Origin: CAMPKL01 sp963805925
GTDB taxonomy: Bacteria; Acidobacteriota; Terriglobia; Bryobacterales; UBA6623
Direction of reading: 5' to 3'
DNA length: 64,000 nt
Assembly: GCA_963805925.1 (NCBI GenBank)
Contig: CAWDWB010000004.1
Location: 267,750-331,749, forward strand
In this document: piece after piece, positions 50,954 through 58,897 of the stretch
Numbering within the stretch: position 1 is the first letter of the stretch
Layout of the letters: each line of letters begins with the position of its first letter
Translations under genes and position numbers: made by a program
The notes under the pieces: model-generated
The model's database searches: none
What the model was told of the DNA's origin: nothing
The model's input: the letters and a program-made list of their open reading frames with translations, nothing else

Positions 50954-51160
50954 AGAAGATCCCTGGTTGGGCCGAGCACGGTCAGGGGCTCCGATGCATC
51001 GGGTGCAGTGTTTGGGGCAAGCTGTGAGGCCAAACGAACAGCAGCGTAAGAGCGATACAGAAACTAGGGTCGACCCAAAGACATCTCCGGTTCCCCGCTT
51101 GGAAGGGAACTCAACCTGCGTCCCAAAGGGCTCCTCTTCTGAGGGGCCCTTTGGGCGTTT
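50954..51160 (+). ncRNA. Probable small structured RNA, copy B
   Basis: The paralogue of the element at 19558-19736. The core 50954-51109 carries the same blocks: AGAAGATCCCTGGTTG, GGGGCTCCGATGCATCGGG, CAGCGTAAGAGCGA, then a long invariant 3' block from ACAGAAACTAGGG to GCTTGGAAGGGAA. The variable helix is GCTGT...ACAGC here and GCGGT...GCCGC in copy A. The outer hairpin is CCCTGG...TCAGGG with CCG-AGCA-CGG inside, so its loop changes while the stem is kept (one G-C becomes G-U). It ends in a 15-bp terminator hairpin. It lies alone in the 50829-51261 gap, divergent from the ADC-like gene and convergent with the ABC operon. Confidence 0.65.
51122..51160 (+). terminator. Terminator hairpin of small RNA copy B
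   Basis: CCCAAAGGGCTCCTC pairs with GAGGGGCCCTTTGGG over 15 bp with a TTCT loop, then CGTTT. Being symmetrical it may also end transcripts of the converging ABC operon. Confidence 0.7.
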
Positions 51161-51261
51161 GGCCTTCAATGAACCAACTCGCCAGCCCGGCGCCCAATCT
51201 CCCTTTGCAAGGCCCAACTACGTCTCGGGTCCCAACACCACCAACATCTTGTCGCCGCCGG

Positions 51262-52488
51262 CTAAAGCAAGTCTCGACGGCTGGGGCGCAAGCTGCTGAA
51301 GTCGGCGCCGGAGATGACGTAGTACCAATCGGCGAAACGGTTGCGAAGTTCTTCTTCCAACTCCTTTCCTTTCGCTGCATCGCCGCCGTACTTGTCGGCG
51401 CGTGATTGGGCGAACGAGACGGTGACGAAGACGTAACGGCGTTCCCCGCCCTCGGGTTGTTCGTCTCCCTCGCTCGACGAGGCCGAAGGGGTATCGGCGA
51501 TCTCGCCGAAACGGAGCGTGTATTGCAGTCCGTCCGCTGTATCGACGACAATCTCGCCTTCGTTCGAGAGCAACTGGCCCGTGACCTGGTTGATGAAGTA
51601 GCCCTTCGAGCGCAGTGATTGGAAGCTTTCCATCGTGAGTTGGATGCCCTCTTGCGCCTTGAGGCTGGCTGTTAGTCCGTCGGGCTTGTGCTCGGCGTCG
51701 ACGATGCGCAAATCGTCGAGTGCGCCGGTGAGCTTGGCGATAGCCGCTTCTTTGGGCGTGCGGCCGCCAAGCTTCCAGTCGTCGCCGGTCTTGGTCAGAG
51801 TGAGTTGGTCACCTTGCTCGATGCGTCCGAGACGTTCGTTGATGGAGTAGCTATTGATAGCGATGCGCCGCAGAGACGGCGTGTCGATCTTGAGCAGATC
51901 GGTTTCGATCCAATCTTGGAAGCGGGCGGAGACATCGGCGGACGTTTGGACCGCGTAAACGCGCCGTTGTCCGGGGACGCGCATGTAGCGGTAGCCGGGC
52001 TTGTCGGGGACTTCTTTGCCGATCACGAAGTCCGCTAGGACTTTGTCGTCAGCATCACGCAACGTGACGCGTTTGCCGCGGCCGACGAGCGAGGTCGCCG
52101 TCTCGTCGAAGGGATCAATGACCCCGTACTCGGCATGGTCTTCAGCGTTCTCGGTGACGACGATATCTTTCTTCAACTCGATGAGTGCCGCAGCGGTCGA
52201 AGCCAGGCGATCTTTCGCATCGGCCGGATAGTCACGGTGCGACGGCAAAATCCATTTGTTATCGCGGTACTCAACCTTGAGAGGAGTAGCGGTCGCGGTC
52301 TCTTCGTTGTAGTCAATCACTTCGATCGACTTGGGCGCCTGCGGATCGGTAAAGTCGGGGTAGAATAGCTCGCCCTGGTCCGACATGATGTCAGGCGTGC
52401 GTCCGCCGGGATCGACGACGACGGCGGCGGCGGCGAGAGCGGCGGCGACCAGGCAGAAGATGGCTGTTTGACGCAGTTCGTTCTTCAT
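51262..52488 (-). CDS. DUF4340 domain protein of a Gld-type ABC system
   Basis: A 408-residue protein with one N-terminal membrane anchor (TAIFCLVAAALAAAAVVV). The rest is extracytoplasmic and consists of repeated beta-rich units with DUF4340 features: GRGKRVTLRDADDKVLADFVIGKE, YRYMRVPGQRRVYAVQ, LTLTKTGDDWKLGG and VDTADGLQYTLRFGE. DUF4340 proteins are regularly encoded after GldG-like ABC subunits. It starts 4 bp after the permease stop, so it is the third gene of that operon. It probably binds a periplasmic ligand or the GldG domain. Confidence 0.88.
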   Translation of the reverse strand: MKNELRQTAIFCLVAAALAAAAVVVDPGGRTPDIMSDQGELFYPDFTDPQAPKSIEVIDYNEETATATPLKVEYRDNKWILPSHRDYPADAKDRLASTAAALIELKKDIVVTENAEDHAEYGVIDPFDETATSLVGRGKRVTLRDADDKVLADFVIGKEVPDKPGYRYMRVPGQRRVYAVQTSADVSARFQDWIETDLLKIDTPSLRRIAINSYSINERLGRIEQGDQLTLTKTGDDWKLGGRTPKEAAIAKLTGALDDLRIVDAEHKPDGLTASLKAQEGIQLTMESFQSLRSKGYFINQVTGQLLSNEGEIVVDTADGLQYTLRFGEIADTPSASSSEGDEQPEGGERRYVFVTVSFAQSRADKYGGDAAKGKELEEELRNRFADWYYVISGADFSSLRPSRRDLL

Positions 52489-52492
52489 GGAT

Positions 52493-55117
52493 TTAGGCCT
52501 CCACCAAACGGTCCCGCGAAACGGATGCCTCTTCGCGACGACGGCGGCGCAGCGAGACCCCTAGGAACAGCAGGAACGCAGGCACCGGCGACAAAGCGAC
52601 GGCGGCGATCTTGATGGAGTCTTGAATGCGGCGTACGGAGGCTTCCATGTCGGAGCGGCTGCGTTCGATGCGGCGTTGCTTGGCGTCCTCGATATTGCGC
52701 CGGGCGACGGTCAGTCGGCGATTCTCGATGTTTTGCTGGTTGGCGATCATAATGCGCTTGGTTTGGAGATCCAAATCTTCGCGCGCTTCAAGCGCCGCCA
52801 CCGAATCATCGAGGCGCTTCTGGGCAGCCGTGAGCTGCTCTTCTGCGCTGGATTCGGCCTCGCGCGCATCGGCCACGCGGGCGTCTTCGTACTTCTTAGT
52901 CATCGCTTCCACTGTTTGCAGCGTGCGATGGCGCATCCGGCGCTTACGCAGGGCGATGAATGATTCGTCGCCTGCGAGTTGGTCGACGGCGTTTAGCAGG
53001 AACGTCACGTTGTCGAATTGCAGGTTCTCGATGCCCTGAGACCGCAACTGGAAGAACTGCTCGCCCATCAGATCGACATCGGCGATGACGATGCCGTTGG
53101 GAGCGTTCTCCCCTTCGCCTTTAGCGCGGGCGGCGATCGTATAACGCGCTTCGTCGACCTCGTGGGGCAGGCCGTTCGCAATCTGCGATCCGAAGATACT
53201 GTTCTGGACGAGCCGCTGCCAGAGCATCGTGCTGGATTCAAGGCCCGTTTGGAGCAGCGGCGTGAAGGTCGTCTTGGCGCCGTCGCGGGGCAGCAGCACT
53301 CCGGGGTACATGGCGACGACTTCTTGCAGACCGCTGCTGACCGTCTCTTCCGCGTTGAAGCCGCCTTTGCCGTCCTGGGCGCTGACGAAGACCACTTCGG
53401 GCGGCAGCGAGCTGAACTGCGGATGCGGATTGTAGCGGTCCCAGGCGATCTCGTCGGTGGGCCACTCGATGCCCAGCGCATCGAGCACGGGCGTGATATT
53501 CGTGGGCGGCGCGGGCGGCGGCCCTTGCTGGAAGGGACTGGGCGGCGCCTGTTGCGGAGCCTTGGTCATATCGAACGCGGGCAAAGGATCGACCAGAATC
53601 AGTACGGGATGACCGGCCGACACGTAGTCGGTGAGCCGCTGGACATCGGCCTGCGGCATCGTATGCGGCAGTACGACCATCAACACGTCGAGGTCGGCGG
53701 GATACTCCTGGCCGGACTGAACCGGGACCACTTCGTACTGCTTGCGCAGTTCGGGAACAATCGACCAAGGAACGGAACGCTGCCGCGAAGCGAAGTCAAA
53801 TCCGCCGAACATTTCGACGCCCGGCGAGAGTACGCCGACCTTCTTGCGATCGGCCTGCACCACAACGCGAATCGAGCGCATCAATTCGTATTCGACGGGC
53901 AGACCCGGGTCGAAGAACGGAATCACTTCCTCTTGGGATCCATGACTCAGCGCGACTCCTAAGAAAATCTCATCGGGGCTGCCGGCGCCGGCGGTTTCGA
54001 AAGGGGACAAGGGCCTCGGCCGGATGTTGTAGCGATCCTGCGCTTCGCGGGCTTGGTCCGTGTACTTCTCGGTGTCAATGACCCGTGCATGCACGCGGTC
54101 GCCGCCGAGCGCGTCGAATTCACGCAGCATGGCAACGATGTTGTTGCGCGTTTGCAGATAGTTTCGCGGAACGTTGCGGCTCAGGTAAGCCTGAATGAAA
54201 ACGGGCTTGTCGGGGTCGAGGTTGCGCAGCAACTCACGCGTGCTTGGAGAAAGCGAGTGGATCTGCTCGGCGGTGACGTCAATACGCCCGCCCAGTCGCG
54301 AGGCGAGGATGGTCGCGCTAGCGACGACGATGACCAACGCGGCCCCGCGCAGAGCGTAGTGGGCGCCAAGTTTCGGGGCCTTCTCGCCAGTCGGCCAGTG
54401 ACGGCGTCCAAGCAGCGCGACGTTGAGATACAGAATTGCGGCAGTAAACCCGGCGAAGTAGAGAACGCCGGATACGGGAACGACCCCGGAGGAGAAATCA
54501 CGGAACTGGTCAACGAACGAGAGGCTTTGGAACAGCCTTTCCAGACTGCCGGTGACCAGAACATTGGCGTGCTCGATGAACACCGGGATCGAGCACAGCA
54601 GCGCGCCGGCGATAAAAGCCACGGTTAAGTTGGCCGTCAGCAGCGAGCCGAGCATGCCGAGCGACAGCATGGCGGCGCCCATCAGCCAGTAGCCGAGATA
54701 AGTCGAGAAGAGCAGCCCGAAGTCGGGCGAACCTAACATGAGCAGGACGAAGACGTGGCTGAGCGAGAACACCAGGGCAACGCTGTAGATCGCCAGCATC
54801 GCGCCAAATTTGCCGAGCACGATATCCGTATCGCTGGCAGGCAGGGTCAGCAGCAATTCGTCCGTGCCGTTACGCCGTTCATCGGCCCAGGCGCTCATGG
54901 TGATGGCCGGAATGAACACGACCAGCAGGTAAGGGATCAACTCGTTGAGCGGGTCGAGGTTGGCGAGGTTGTTCATAAAGAACTGGTCGCGCCAAAACGC
55001 CGCCACCGCGCTGAGGAAGACGAAAAGAGTGATGAAAACGTAGCCGGTCGGGCTAGAGAAATAGCCGATCAATTCCCTGCGCAGGATAGCCTTGGGCAGT
55101 GTCCAATCGCGGTTCAT
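52493..55117 (-). CDS. Fused ABC permease and GldG-like auxiliary protein (GldF-GldG)
   Basis: An 874-residue inner-membrane protein. The first 240 residues are an ABC-2 permease (GldF-like) with six hydrophobic segments, e.g. YVFITLFVFLSAVAAFW and LLVVFIPAITMSAWADERRNGTDELLLTLP, a typical motif. Then comes another TM and a large ABC_transp_aux (GldG) domain (about 280-650) with KPVFIQAYLSRNVP and ILVDPLPAFD. A long coiled coil (about 700-830) and a final TM (ALSPVPAFLLFLGVSL) end it. GldF and GldG are separate in Flavobacterium gliding systems. It overlaps the ATPase gene by 4 bp. Confidence 0.92.
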   Translation of the reverse strand: MNRDWTLPKAILRRELIGYFSSPTGYVFITLFVFLSAVAAFWRDQFFMNNLANLDPLNELIPYLLVVFIPAITMSAWADERRNGTDELLLTLPASDTDIVLGKFGAMLAIYSVALVFSLSHVFVLLMLGSPDFGLLFSTYLGYWLMGAAMLSLGMLGSLLTANLTVAFIAGALLCSIPVFIEHANVLVTGSLERLFQSLSFVDQFRDFSSGVVPVSGVLYFAGFTAAILYLNVALLGRRHWPTGEKAPKLGAHYALRGAALVIVVASATILASRLGGRIDVTAEQIHSLSPSTRELLRNLDPDKPVFIQAYLSRNVPRNYLQTRNNIVAMLREFDALGGDRVHARVIDTEKYTDQAREAQDRYNIRPRPLSPFETAGAGSPDEIFLGVALSHGSQEEVIPFFDPGLPVEYELMRSIRVVVQADRKKVGVLSPGVEMFGGFDFASRQRSVPWSIVPELRKQYEVVPVQSGQEYPADLDVLMVVLPHTMPQADVQRLTDYVSAGHPVLILVDPLPAFDMTKAPQQAPPSPFQQGPPPAPPTNITPVLDALGIEWPTDEIAWDRYNPHPQFSSLPPEVVFVSAQDGKGGFNAEETVSSGLQEVVAMYPGVLLPRDGAKTTFTPLLQTGLESSTMLWQRLVQNSIFGSQIANGLPHEVDEARYTIAARAKGEGENAPNGIVIADVDLMGEQFFQLRSQGIENLQFDNVTFLLNAVDQLAGDESFIALRKRRMRHRTLQTVEAMTKKYEDARVADAREAESSAEEQLTAAQKRLDDSVAALEAREDLDLQTKRIMIANQQNIENRRLTVARRNIEDAKQRRIERSRSDMEASVRRIQDSIKIAAVALSPVPAFLLFLGVSLRRRRREEASVSRDRLVEA

Positions 55118-55863
55118 TGGGCTGCCTCCTGCACGGCTCGACCGCCGGTGAGCCGGTAGAAGGCCTGCTCTAAGCCGTCCAGGCCGGCCATTTCGGCGGG
55201 GGAGCCGTCGAAGACGATGCGGCCTTCGGAGATCATCACGACGCGATCAGCCATGGCTTCGACTTCTTGCAGGATGTGCGTGGAGAGCAGAACGGTCTTG
55301 GTCTCAGCCAGTTGGCGGATAAGTGCGCGGGCCTCGCGAATCTGATTGGGGTCGAGACCGCTGGTCGGCTCGTCCATGAGCAAGATCTCGGGCTCGTGGA
55401 GGAGGGCTTGGGCCATGCCGACGCGCTGTCGGTAGCCTTTCGAGAGCTTGTGAATGCTCTTTTCGAGAACTTCTTCGAGGCGGCACTGGGCGACGACAGC
55501 CTCGAGCCGGCTGCTGAGGCGACCGTCGGCCAGGCCGCGGGCTTGTCCGAAGAATCGGAGCAACTCCAGCGGGGTCATCTCGGGGTAAAGCGGTCCATTT
55601 TCAGGAAGATAGCCGACGCGTTGGGCCGCTTGGATGCGCTCCGCGGCAACGTCGAAACCGGCAATCCGGGCTGTGCCGAAAGTCGGCGATAGGTAGCCGC
55701 TGAGGATCTTGAGAGTCGTCGATTTTCCGGCGCCGTTGGGGCCCAGGAAGGCAACAACCTGGCCAGCGGGAACGCGGAAAGAAACGTCGCGAATAGCGGC
55801 AAAGTTGCCGTAGAGCTTGCTAAGAGCAATAGCTTCGATGGCTACCGGGCCAGTCGGATCCAT
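55114..55863 (-). CDS. ABC transporter ATP-binding protein, GldA-like
   Basis: A 249-residue cytoplasmic ATPase: Walker A GPNGAGKST, Q-loop region GYLPENGPLYPEMTPLE, signature LSKGYRQRVG, Walker B ILLMDEPTSGLDP and the switch His in LLSTHILQ. The PENxPLY segment is typical of GldA/NosF/CcmA-like exporters. The gene heads the operon with the fused permease (4-bp overlap) and DUF4340. Substrate unknown. TAATAG ends 11 nt before the ATG, which again suggests little or no leader. Confidence 0.93.
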   Translation of the reverse strand: MDPTGPVAIEAIALSKLYGNFAAIRDVSFRVPAGQVVAFLGPNGAGKSTTLKILSGYLSPTFGTARIAGFDVAAERIQAAQRVGYLPENGPLYPEMTPLELLRFFGQARGLADGRLSSRLEAVVAQCRLEEVLEKSIHKLSKGYRQRVGMAQALLHEPEILLMDEPTSGLDPNQIREARALIRQLAETKTVLLSTHILQEVEAMADRVVMISEGRIVFDGSPAEMAGLDGLEQAFYRLTGGRAVQEAAQ

Positions 55864-55998
55864 AGTCGTGATACCTATTACGCTGTACGCTCGGGGATGT
55901 GATGTGGGCTGATCCTCGACGGGGCGGGTAGAATCGCCATACAGTCGAACATTTTAGACGAACGAGAAAAGCGGAGGTTAGCCTCGGGGTGCTGCGGA

Positions 55999-56805
55999 TC
56001 ACTCGGCGGCAGCGACGTCGAGTCTGGCGTTAGAACGGATGATGCGGACGGTTTCGTCGTCGAAATCGCCCAGAACGGCTTCGACCCGCTCAAGGTCGCG
56101 TTCGGCTTCTTTTAGCTCTTGGATGACCTGATTACGCATTTCGGCGACCAGGTTGCGGCCGTCGGATCGAGCCGCGGACGCTTGCTGCATCAGGCGCATC
56201 GTGGACGAAGCGCCAAACTCGGCGATCTCGGCGTTGACTTCGCGAAGCCGATAGCGGGCCCAAGCGATGTGCTGATTGGTACGAACCAGGCGCGAGGCGG
56301 AGTCGACGCCGCGGGGCAGGTCGGGAGCGGCTTCCCAATGTTCGAGCAGCCATTGGAGGCGCCGCTCATCCGAGGCGCGATAGGCGCGCGTCGCCTCGGA
56401 CATGAACTCGTGGCGGCGGCGGCGCTCCTCGAAGTCGTCGGCCAGATCGGGGTGGATTTTACGGGCAAGTGAACGGAACAGACGACGGATTTCGTTCTCG
56501 GGTTTGAAGGCTTTTTGGGGGATCTCGTCGGGCGGCGTTTCGATGTCGGCTTTCAGGGCGCCGGTCCGGGCTCGATGGACTTCCGCCCAGGCACGCCGTA
56601 TCCGTTCGCGAAGTTCCTCAAGCTGGTCGTAGCGCGCGCCGACGGCGGGACGGAAGCGCTTCTCGAAATTGCGCAATTCGTGGCGTAATCGATCTCGCTC
56701 CGCTTCGATCTCAGCGAGCCGGTCGCGCAATTCCGCCAACAAGGCGAGACGCCCGGCTAGCGCCTTACTCGGGGGCGGTTCGTAGCGGACTAGAGCGAGG
56801 GTCAC
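55999..56805 (-). CDS. J-domain (DnaJ-like) protein with coiled coils
   Basis: A 268-residue cytoplasmic protein. An N-terminal coiled coil (about 18-85: LLAELRDRLAEIEAERDRL...) is followed by a J domain (about 103-150) with RRLFRSLARKIHPDLADDFEERRRRHEFM and YRASDERRLQWLLEHW. The HPD tripeptide needed to stimulate DnaK is intact. A second coiled coil (about 170-250) follows. There is no Gly/Phe or zinc-finger region, so it is a type III J protein and its client is unknown. The start is GTG at 56805. It lies downstream of the Tad operon on the same strand but with a 78-bp gap. Confidence 0.82.
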   Translation of the reverse strand: MTLALVRYEPPPSKALAGRLALLAELRDRLAEIEAERDRLRHELRNFEKRFRPAVGARYDQLEELRERIRRAWAEVHRARTGALKADIETPPDEIPQKAFKPENEIRRLFRSLARKIHPDLADDFEERRRRHEFMSEATRAYRASDERRLQWLLEHWEAAPDLPRGVDSASRLVRTNQHIAWARYRLREVNAEIAEFGASSTMRLMQQASAARSDGRNLVAEMRNQVIQELKEAERDLERVEAVLGDFDDETVRIIRSNARLDVAAAE

Positions 56806-56882
56806 GGCGAGCGAATGGGATACGGCGCGCCTCAGAAGTCAGCGGGCGCGCCGTTCCCTCGATTCTACCGTGCCTTCGGGGG

Positions 56883-56978
56883 CTAGGCGTTCCCTTTGCT
56901 GCGCCGGCGCATGACGATCACAGCGAGTAACAAGATTGCGAAGCCGCCGCAAGCGAGCCGTACCATTTCAGGGTCCAT
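56883..56978 (-). CDS. 31-residue single-span membrane microprotein in the Tad operon
   Basis: A short frame MDPEMVRLACGGFAILLLAV followed by IVMRRRSKGNA. It has an acidic N-terminus, one hydrophobic helix of about 15-17 residues and a basic end, so it would insert with the C-terminus inside. The start is supported by a near-perfect Shine-Dalgarno (AAGGAGGAA, 4 nt before the ATG) and by its place 10 bp after the tadC stop. I do not recognise it. The strong ribosome site makes translation likely. Confidence 0.65.
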   Translation of the reverse strand: MDPEMVRLACGGFAILLLAVIVMRRRSKGNA

Positions 56979-56988
56979 GATTTCCTCC

Positions 56989-57900
56989 TTAGGTTCCCGT
57001 CATCATCGGGATCAGCTTGGTAAAGATGGTCACGACGACGGGACCGACCGTAACTACAAACAGGGATGGCAGGATGCAGAAGAAGATGGGAAAGACGAGC
57101 TTGATGCCCATCTTGGCGGCCTTCTCTTCGGCTCGCTGCCGCGCGGTAAGGCGCATGAATTCCGAATGAGTGCGTAACGTCTGAGCAATACTAGTGCCGA
57201 AACGATCGGCTTGGATCAGAGTGCTGACCAGTTTCTTTACGTCGTCGACGTCCGTTCTCGTGCCGAGATTCTTGAGGGCCTCGGCGCGGCGCTTGCCGTG
57301 GCGCATCTCGAGATTCGTGACGGCGAACTCTTGGCTCAGTTCGGGGTAGCCCTCTTGCAGTTCGCGGCTCACTTGGGTGATCGCTTGATCGAGTCCGAGG
57401 CCGGATTCGACGCAGACGACGAGCAGATCGAGCGCGTTGGGCAAGGCTTTCTCGATTCGCTTGCGGCGCCGTTTGACCAGGTAGTTCAAGCCCTCGCTGG
57501 GACACATGTAACCGAGACCCGCAGAAAACACGATCAGCAGCAACTGGGAATCAGTGCTAACCCCGAATTCTCTGCAGACGATCCAGCCGACCAAGGGAAA
57601 CAGCAGCGTGCAGAGAACCTTGACGCCGAGGAAGACCTTGAAAGCCTTCGGCGCCCGTAGCCCGGCGGCGTAGAGCCGCTTTTGCATCGCGCCCAGATCC
57701 GCGGGGGATGCGGGCATCATCTCGCCGATCTTCATCAGCGCATCCCGGAAGGCCATGCTCGGGTGCCGGGCTTCGGCCTGACGCCCCTCGCCGATGACCC
57801 GCTCCAACATGCTCTGGGGGCTGACCCAGAACCTCATCCCGAGCAAGTACGACACGCTCGCGACGAATAGAAACATGAATGCGGAAAGCAGCAGCGCCAT
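56989..57900 (-). CDS. tadC: Tad pilus inner-membrane platform protein TadC
   Basis: A 303-residue type II secretion F-domain protein. A first membrane segment (LLLSAFMFLFVASVSYLLGM) and a central pair (FKVFLGVKVLCTLLFPLVGWIVC and LLLIVFSAGLGYMCP) precede the T2SSF domain: LDLLVVCVESGLGLDQAITQVS, then ELSQEFAVTNLEMRHGKRRAEAL. The last membrane segment is GIKLVFPIFFCILPSLFVVTVGP. With TadB it forms the platform on which the ATPase assembles Flp pili. It starts 1 bp after the tadB stop. Confidence 0.93.
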   Translation of the reverse strand: MALLLSAFMFLFVASVSYLLGMRFWVSPQSMLERVIGEGRQAEARHPSMAFRDALMKIGEMMPASPADLGAMQKRLYAAGLRAPKAFKVFLGVKVLCTLLFPLVGWIVCREFGVSTDSQLLLIVFSAGLGYMCPSEGLNYLVKRRRKRIEKALPNALDLLVVCVESGLGLDQAITQVSRELQEGYPELSQEFAVTNLEMRHGKRRAEALKNLGTRTDVDDVKKLVSTLIQADRFGTSIAQTLRTHSEFMRLTARQRAEEKAAKMGIKLVFPIFFCILPSLFVVTVGPVVVTIFTKLIPMMTGT

Positions 57901-57901
57901 T

Positions 57902-58882
57902 TCACACCTCGATCTTGACGATCTGCCTCATGATGAGAAATCCGGCGCAGACGAATGCGACCGCCAGTCCGGCCATCCATTGGCCGATGTCTTCTTCCAC
58001 GAAAAACATCATGTGGGGCCGATTGACGAAGTACATCATGATGGCGACCACGATCGGGATCCCCGTCAGCACCGCGCTCGACATGCGCCCGTGGGCGGAA
58101 ATCGTGCGTATTTGTCCGCGCAACTTGAACCGTTCTCGGATGAGGCCGGCCAGTTTCTCGAGAATCTCGCCTAGGTTGCCGCCCGTCCGCTTCTGCAGAA
58201 TCACCGCAGCCACAAAGAAGCGAACGTCCAACATGGGCATGCGCTTGGCGAGTTTCTCAAGGGCGACATCGATTGGTAGACCCAGGTTCTGCTCTTCGAA
58301 GACGATGTGAAACTCCGTGGAGAGCGGCTTGTCGAATTCCTTCTGCAACATGTCCAAGGACACGGAGAAGGCGTGTCCGGCGCGCATCGCTCGCGCGACG
58401 AACAAGAGCGCGTCGGGGAATTGGGCCTCGAAGGCGGCGATGCGCTTGCGCCGCGCCCGGCGCAGATAGAGCAGAGGCAACGCGCCGCCGCCCAGAGCGG
58501 CGATGAAGCTCACATAGCGTAACCCCGGCGGGAGCGTGTACCAGCAGAGATTAAAGGCCGCAAAGGCCGATCCGAGGCAGCCCATGACGATCTGCCCGGG
58601 CAGCCACTCAACTCCTGCCTGCTCGGCCATTTGGTGTAAGCGACGGTCCATGTTGAACCAGGTCAGGATGCGTTCGCCGATGTTCTTCGGAGCAGCTCCG
58701 CCTTCAAATAGAGCCTCCTTTTGTGCAGACCGGGGCCTACCGTCGTTCGTGCGGGTTGACGAGCGGTCCACAAGCCGCTCGTGGACCCTTCCGGCATCGC
58801 GCTTGTCGAAGTAGGATTGCACCCCGAGATAGATGCCGGTCGAGAGCACAAGAGCGAAAATAAAGATGATGGCGAGGGTCAC
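57902..58882 (-). CDS. tadB: Tad pilus inner-membrane platform protein TadB
   Basis: A 326-residue partner of TadC. Membrane segments are at the N-terminus (LAIIFIFALVLSTGIYLGV), in the middle (two near residues 105-140) and at the end (GLAVAFVCAGFLIMRQIV). The T2SSF domain reads FPDALLFVARAMRAGHAFSVSLDMLQKEFDKPLSTEF and ILQKRTGGNLGEILEKLA, typical of TadB. It follows the ATPase gene at a 15-bp distance. Confidence 0.93.
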   Translation of the reverse strand: MTLAIIFIFALVLSTGIYLGVQSYFDKRDAGRVHERLVDRSSTRTNDGRPRSAQKEALFEGGAAPKNIGERILTWFNMDRRLHQMAEQAGVEWLPGQIVMGCLGSAFAAFNLCWYTLPPGLRYVSFIAALGGGALPLLYLRRARRKRIAAFEAQFPDALLFVARAMRAGHAFSVSLDMLQKEFDKPLSTEFHIVFEEQNLGLPIDVALEKLAKRMPMLDVRFFVAAVILQKRTGGNLGEILEKLAGLIRERFKLRGQIRTISAHGRMSSAVLTGIPIVVAIMMYFVNRPHMMFFVEEDIGQWMAGLAVAFVCAGFLIMRQIVKIEV

Positions 58883-58897
58883 GATAGATGGCGCTCC

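Noticed and set aside
19560..51115. The repeated element as an insertion sequence end or MITE
   Set aside because: No terminal inverted repeats or target duplications are seen, and the two copies end in different hairpins; still, only a wider comparison can exclude a mobile origin.
53018..53962. A 314-codon plus-strand open frame
   Set aside because: Antisense to the GldG domain, whose motifs are convincing.
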